Assembly (NCBI GenBank): GCA_018524725.1
Contig: JAEUWP010000471.1
Span: 1 to 64,000 of the forward strand
Origin: Podaxis mareebaensis
Taxonomy: Eukaryota; Basidiomycota; Agaricomycetes; Agaricales; Agaricaceae
DNA length: 64,000 bases
Reading direction: 5' to 3'
Positions 57,970-64,000 of the stretch are shown piece by piece. The notes below the pieces were generated by a model. It did no database searches. It was not told the DNA's origin and worked only from the letters and a program-made list of their open reading frames with translations. Both the position numbers and the translations under genes were made by a program. How positions within the stretch are numbered: the first letter of the stretch is position 1; each line of letters opens with the position of its first letter.

Positions 57970-60900
57970 TCAGTAGAACCCAGTCATTGTCTATAAATGA
58001 AGCGAAATATCACGTTGTTAGCAAATCCATCATTCGGATAAAGTAGATTGAAATAGAACTTACAGGGGGAACACCGTTCATAGGAAGACCATTCATAGTT
58101 GGTGCTTGCCCAACAGTTCTAACGATAGGATGTCAAACCCTGTGTCATGCAAGACTTTTGATTCGTACTTACCCTCCATACGTCAACAACCCAATGCCAG
58201 CGGGATTGATGATGGGAGCCTCGGCCTCAGCCTGCTCCTTTTGTGTGTCCTTTTTCGCCCGTTCCTTAACCTCCTTCTCTAACTGCGCCAACTGTCCAAG
58301 TGGAATCAGTATCACTCATGCTCAATGTACGGAGTTGGCTTACCTTGTCGATTTGCGACCGCTGTACCTGAATCTTGTATGGCATATAGAAATCGTTCAA
58401 ACCATGCAACCATGACAACTCCTCCACAATATCCGACCTCAGAAGGTCAAAGCAAATATACAAGGTCGCAGCGAAGCACTCCTTGTTCCCGATATCCACA
58501 AAGTACGACAAGAGCTCCTCGGCAACCTCAGTTGAATTTGATGTCGCAGCCGTAATCATGGCGTCCTTGTACAGCTTGTCTTGTTTAGACAGCGCTATAG
58601 ACTCTTCCCACTTGCCATTTTTTTTGTACAGGTGCGCTGCGAGCCTGCGGAACTCGAGGAGGTCGTGACGCTCTAACCGGCGGGCAAGAGCGATGTTGTC
58701 AAAGTTCTCAAAGCTGTCGATCGAGTCGCGGAGTGTCTTGTAGTCTTCCTCTTCAATCAAGAGGTCATTATAAGCATCATTGACAGCTTCAATGTTGAGC
58801 TGGAAAATTGTCAGAAAATCAAACTGAATGAACATATGAAGCTGCTTACATGTTGTACAGCAATGAGGTAAGAGCGAATGAGAGGGATGTGGTCAATCTG
58901 GCGGAACATGCGAACAACACGGGTATGATCAATGCGGGGAATAAGAACAGTCAACAAGTCAGTGAGAAGTGTTGGTTGTTCCTGGAGATAGAACGTAAGG
59001 GCCTTGTAGTAGCTATAACTGCGGTTAGTACCCGAACATGAAGTATTCTATTGCCAACTTACATTTCAACATTGGCCACCCGGACAACAACGTCCTTGAA
59101 CTGATTGTGCTCCCAGGCATCAGCAGAGCGCTCGATCATAGCCAGTGCGGCATTATCCTGGAAGATAGAGATATCAGCGAGAGACGCTAAACCACATACC
59201 AGTCACCTACAAATTCATCATATTTGATGTATAGGAACACCAGCTCAGGCCACAAGTGAGCTCGCTCCGTCGCCTTGATGACCTTGGGAATGTTGATACG
59301 AGCAACGAACAGTTTGAGGTGTTCCATCACTGCAGAATGGATCAGATGATTGTACAAGTAGGGCGAGGAACTGCATACGTACGTTTCGCGGGCTTGTACT
59401 TGCTGAGAAGGATGGCCAGCTCCGTGAAGATACCCATGTGAGCACGTTCCAAACTCAAGCCAGCCTCGAGAAGATTGATAACCTCCTCAAAGTGACCAGC
59501 GTTCTCATACATGCTAATGAGGGCAGGAAGTTCCTCCTATGGAAAAATATTAATGTCATTTGCATTGCAACAATAGGTCAGACATACGGCGTGAACAATG
59601 ATGTGAAGACCGCAAATTTGAGCAAGACGGAATTCATTCTTGCCGATACAAGCCTTGTGCACTTGCTTCCACACCCTATAAGGACGGTCGGTCAGCCACC
59701 CAAAGAAAGTCGAGAGGCCCGTAGCTTACTGGGTATTTCCAGCCTTCCTCGCACTCTCCACAGCAGCTTGGTTCTCCCCAAGATAGATCAGCGTGGTCGC
59801 CAACCTCGCCCAGTTGGAAATGCTCGTGAACAAGAGTTTAGCAGCTTGATACAAGTCGTCCTCGAAACACTTCTCTCCAACCTCTAGGATATCCGCCACG
59901 TTAGTCATACCCAGGAAGTCCTCCATATCATGGAGACGATCAGTCTTAGCGTAGGCATAGGCGAGCTCGGTATCGATCTTGGGTTCGCGAAGAGTCTTGC
60001 GCGCCATTTGGAGGTAACGCACAAGGTCATCATGTTTGCCTGCGCGATTGGCAATCTCAATGACTTCAGCGAAGTTGGAGGGATCCTCAGCCTTGATGTA
60101 GGAATCTGTGCCGTACCGCATTAATACTTCAATCATGATTGGATTTGAAGATACGCACCGACTGAGTCCTTAATGCGCATAACATCCAACTGAGCCTTAG
60201 CCAGCCTACTCCAGACCTCGGGCCTGTTGACCTTGTTGGCGTAGTCCTGTCCGCGATCAATCGACACAATGTGTTCGACAAGCACATTGATTGCTTGTGC
60301 ATGCTGTTCGTACTTCTTGTAAATTGTGAACGCCTCCTCGTACAACCCCTTGTCAATGGCAATCTTCGCGATCTCCGACGGATCGTAGTTTTGCAACTTG
60401 TTGATGTACCCAACGACCTTGCTCTTGTCCGAGTTGATAGCAGTCAGGAGCAACAAATTCTGCAAGCTCTTATTGTCGCTGAATGGCGACGGTTCGATGA
60501 TGATCTTCTCCAACAGCTCAATGAGCTCAATGGGGAGGTTGGCTTGGATGAAAGCCTTGACAGTAACTGATACATCATCGGGATCAGTACACTCGGGAAT
60601 GGCAGTCGCAACAATCTGTTGGTATTGTCAGTGGCATATCCAGAATGCAAGAATTCTATATCATACCTGATCGATCAGAGCGCGACGGTGGAGATTGTCA
60701 TCAGAGAGCACTTGAGACCAGAGGTCGAGTTCGCGGCGTTTGACGAGGTAACGAGCTTGCTGTTTGAACATGGAATTCTCATTCGTGATAGCAATCAACT
60801 CTTCGTCGCAGAGACCTTTTGCATAGGCAATGTATGCGAGATATGGGTCGCGAGCCTCGCAGAATCGACCAACAACAAGAGGATCGTAGAGCTGCAGAAG

Positions 60901-63900
60901 GTTAATAAGTAACCAAAGACTATGGTGTAAACTCGCGTACATTGTTCTCCTTCAAGAACTGCTCGGGGTTGTTATTGCTGTCGATGTAAATCTTGGCAAC
61001 CGCATTGAAGACAGCAGGATCCTGGCTGCCAGCCTGCACGCGAGTCTCGAGCCAGGGAAGGATCAACTTGAGCCTATTCCTTTGCTCAACCTCAGCAACG
61101 AGCTCGTCGATAGGGAATGATCCCTGAACGCTGGCGAGCAAACTCTTGATCGTTGTCTCGTCGCAATCGACGTCTAAGAGACCACCCACAACCTGGGGGG
61201 TCCTAACAGAGTTGACACGCTGCACATATACCTCAATGAACTTGACCAAACCGTTCTGGTACAAGTATAGAACGAGGTCGTGGACGAAGTCGAAACGATC
61301 GCAAACGATGATAAGAGGGAGCTGATCAGACAGCTTGGCTTCCTTGAGGAAATTCTTGACCTTCTCGGGATTGTAGTAGTTGCTCTCCCTGCAAATGCGT
61401 TCGACCTCCCGGATTTGGCCAGTACGAGTGGCGGCCTGGATGTACTTGAAGTGAACTTCTGGGTCCTGGCTAAGGTTGACGACCGAGCCGAGGTAATAAT
61501 ACAAGCCCTCAAAGCTCTTGTAGCTCTCAAACATCTCAATCAACTTGACAGGACCGAGAATGTCGGAGTACTTGGTCGCGATCTGGATAACAACCTGTAA
61601 ATTTTGGCGAATGTTGACGCGCAGCATTTCGTTTAGGCAGGCCATTGACTGCTCAGGGGTGAGCTTGCTGAAGTAGTTAACGAGCCACTGCGCAAAGAAA
61701 AGCTGAGTCAAAGCTACATCGCGGGTCAGGTACACTCACGTCTGGTTGGAGGCCAGTGGTGTGGACAATGGCTCTCTTGATGTCGGCCAAGTCCTCATAA
61801 TGTTCCAAAGCCTAGAGATACATAGAGTCAAAAACGCAAGTTACGCCGGATATGATCAAAAGAACGCACACGCTGCAGGAGACCAGCCTTCTCACAAAGG
61901 TTGGCGATCCTGGGACGATCATAATAGGAAAACATCTCATTTCCGAGGATGGCGTCAGCAACTTGAGGAGCGTGGACCAAGTTCATCTCGAGCAACCGTG
62001 TCTGAAGGTGAGCTTGCTCGGGCTTGTTGTCTTTCAAGGCGTCCAACAAGAACGAAGTGGCAGGTTGAATCATATTCTGAGACATGAAGATGTCGACAAC
62101 CTGAAAGGCCTGTGTCAATGGTTGTTGCATCCAGGTATCACAAGTTACTCACCCGCTCAATATCGACCAAAGGGCCAGACTCATCGTTTACCAATTGCGA
62201 GGCGAACTCAGCACCCTTATCGGGGTTGGTGCGCATGATATGCTGAAGGAGACCAACATAGTCAGGAGTGTAGCCAACTTTCTTGGAATATAAAACGATC
62301 TTGTCAGTTTGGCCGGTCTCCGCGAAGCAAGCAATGACCTTGTTGGGAACGTTGGCGCGAAGGTAGACAGAGAGGGCGAGGGACATATCATGAAGGCGAA
62401 CGATGTCACCAAGCTCCTCCGAGCAAGTCAACTAGGTTGCAAGTTAGTCTGGCAAGAGGCGAAGCCGCACTCAACCGCGTACCTTGTTCTCCTTGAGCCA
62501 TTTCTCAAGAAGTTGTTTCCTTCCCTGTTGTAATACAGGACGGGCAAGCTCCAGGGACTCGAGATGGTTAAGTTCACCCTTCTCGAGCAAGATACCAAAG
62601 TATTGGAGGATGGGTGAGAGACCACCAGGAGGAGCAGGGGCGGACTTGAAGGCCTCGATGATCTGGTTGGTTCGCAAGATGCCCTACAAACATGTATGAG
62701 TAATGCTCCTATGATTTGCATCGATCCAAGACTCACCCGCGGAGAGTTGGCGGCAACCTTGGCAGCCTCGCCATATTGACCAGCCGCAAACAGTTGCTGA
62801 TATTGTTTAATATAAAGGTCATCAGCGCCAGGAAGGTTAGCCCGGCTAGCCAACTTGAACGCCAACTCTGTGTTGTTCAAGCTCTGGAGAATGTAGGGAA
62901 CGATCGTCTGCTCATCGACGTTGACACTGAGGACCTGCCCCTTTTTGTTAACGCCGATAATACCATTCGTCGCTTCGTGCTCAGCCGTGACGAAGATCGT
63001 CTCTCCGGAGATACGGTTCATGTAGACGCATGCACCAGTCTCAAGGTCGTAAAGGTGGATGAAGCCATATTTGGTGACGAGGTAGATAATGCCGTGCTTC
63101 TTGGATACTTGCATGGCCACTGGGAAGTCACTAGTCGCTTCCGCTGGGAAGAAGACCTCGACAGCGCGCTTGGTAAAAGGCGGGTCTGGAGCTTGGTGAT
63201 CGATTTCGACGATTTGGAGCTACCATTATATTTAGTGACCACAATCAGAAATAGATACTAGTGTCATACCTTGGCCCCTGTCGCTGTACGTACAGCAAAC
63301 GTGAAGAGCTTCGTCGGTTTTTGATGACCATCCAACTTGAGCTCAGCAAACGCTGCAGCGTGACCCTCAATAGCCTGCGAAACACCCCGATCCCTGCTGT
63401 ACAACTGCATGGAACCCTTGACCTTGAACGCAGAAGGGTTTGTCGTGTTTGAAGAGATACCAATGAGAACGAGCCACTTCTCGTCAGGTGTGACGCGATA
63501 GTTGATAATCTGGCTGCCTGCAAGGGTTGGGTGACGGTCAAAAATCTTCTGCGGTGGCGAAGTCTGGTCGGCAATTGTCCAGTGGTACACCGCAGACTCA
63601 GTGACCATGCCGATCGTCGTATCAGAAACCCATTTCCAAAAAACAACATCCTCATTCATCGTATGCGATTTGACCTTCTGCTTCGTGTCAATATTGAAGA
63701 CTTGAAGTGTGCGTGAGGCTAGGAGAACAAACGCGCTTATCAGGATGACGTTGACCATGCTGCGCACGGAAACAGACCTTTCAGAGCCAAAATTTTCTGC
63801 GAAGGGTGCATGATAGCAGATTCGGCGGATATAGGTCGACGCAGGACATTGTTGGCGTCCGCAAGGTCGATGATGACGACCTGGTCCCGCTCATTAACTC

Positions 63901-64000
63901 GTTCGCGCACACAAATGAAACGGTCGGATTCGAGTGTTAGTGTCTGGGGCACATAAATGCGGTCAGATTCCCTTCAAAATGCCAAAACTTGACTAGGTAC
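57970..64000 (-). CDS. CHC1: clathrin heavy chain (5' end outside window)
   Basis: Coding begins at 63943 with a splice acceptor (CCCCAG) and a [16 protein letters not shown] opening; in-frame sequence to the right has a stop, so the first exon (about 30 residues) is beyond the window. The N-terminal seven-blade propeller runs to about 62900 (motifs [37 protein letters not shown]). Then come the ankle and leg with clathrin heavy-chain repeats, in at least 14 exons, through [22 protein letters not shown], and [13 protein letters not shown]. The C-terminus is the trimerisation hub ending [14 protein letters not shown], then a Lys/Glu-rich stretch and [12 protein letters not shown], with a small last exon (TMTGFY) up to the stop at 57970. 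It forms triskelions that coat endocytic and Golgi vesicles. Confidence 0.97.

Overview
The window is nuclear DNA of a filamentous basidiomycete, most likely an Agaricomycete. Genes are split by many short introns (about 47-70 bases, GTRNGY donors, CTRAY branch sites, YAG acceptors). Basidiomycete-typical families are present: a DUF6534 membrane protein, paired TKL-like kinases with long low-complexity tails, and a Met5-type sulfite reductase. There is nothing bacterial and no CRISPR array or operon. Gene models were built by hand from frame continuity across splice sites; for most genes the exon lengths sum to an intact reading frame, and exon coordinates are given so they can be checked.

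Left end (1-8.5 kb): a repeat island. A decayed Ty1/copia element lies on the minus strand (about 2127-6816) with one long terminal repeat, a half-tRNA-iMet primer-binding site and a single-frame gag-pol broken mainly by TGA codons. It is cut at 2126/2127 by a second LTR-like sequence that follows a degenerate plus-strand reading frame (1-1584). To its right is a roughly 270-base inverted repeat (7448-7718 and 8071-8340) flanking a fragment of a fungal integrase-core-like protein.

8.5-24 kb: sulfite reductase beta subunit (minus), two tandem protein-kinase genes with identical intron positions (plus), a multi-pass DUF6534 protein (minus), and an 84-residue gene that looks like the DASH subunit Hsk3 (minus). 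About 3 kb without a recognisable gene follows.

26.8-42.1 kb: an acidic nuclear protein with a Cys cluster and an AT-hook, an 11-exon Mus7/MMS22 DNA-repair gene, a coiled-coil protein, and a CUE-like/CCCH/DUF1771/Smr protein.

44.5-64 kb: a dense housekeeping block: Zn2Cys6 regulator, mitochondrial DUF1640/FMP32 protein, MAK16 ribosome-biogenesis factor (divergent from FMP32 across 305 bases), SUR2 sphingolipid hydroxylase, CAF40/CNOT9, an ADF-H plus PH actin-related protein, and nearly all of clathrin heavy chain, which runs off the right edge. These are single-copy genes of unrelated pathways. No metabolic gene cluster was seen. The parts most worth follow-up are the repeat island, the kinase pair with its uncharacterised N-terminal region, and the small genes.
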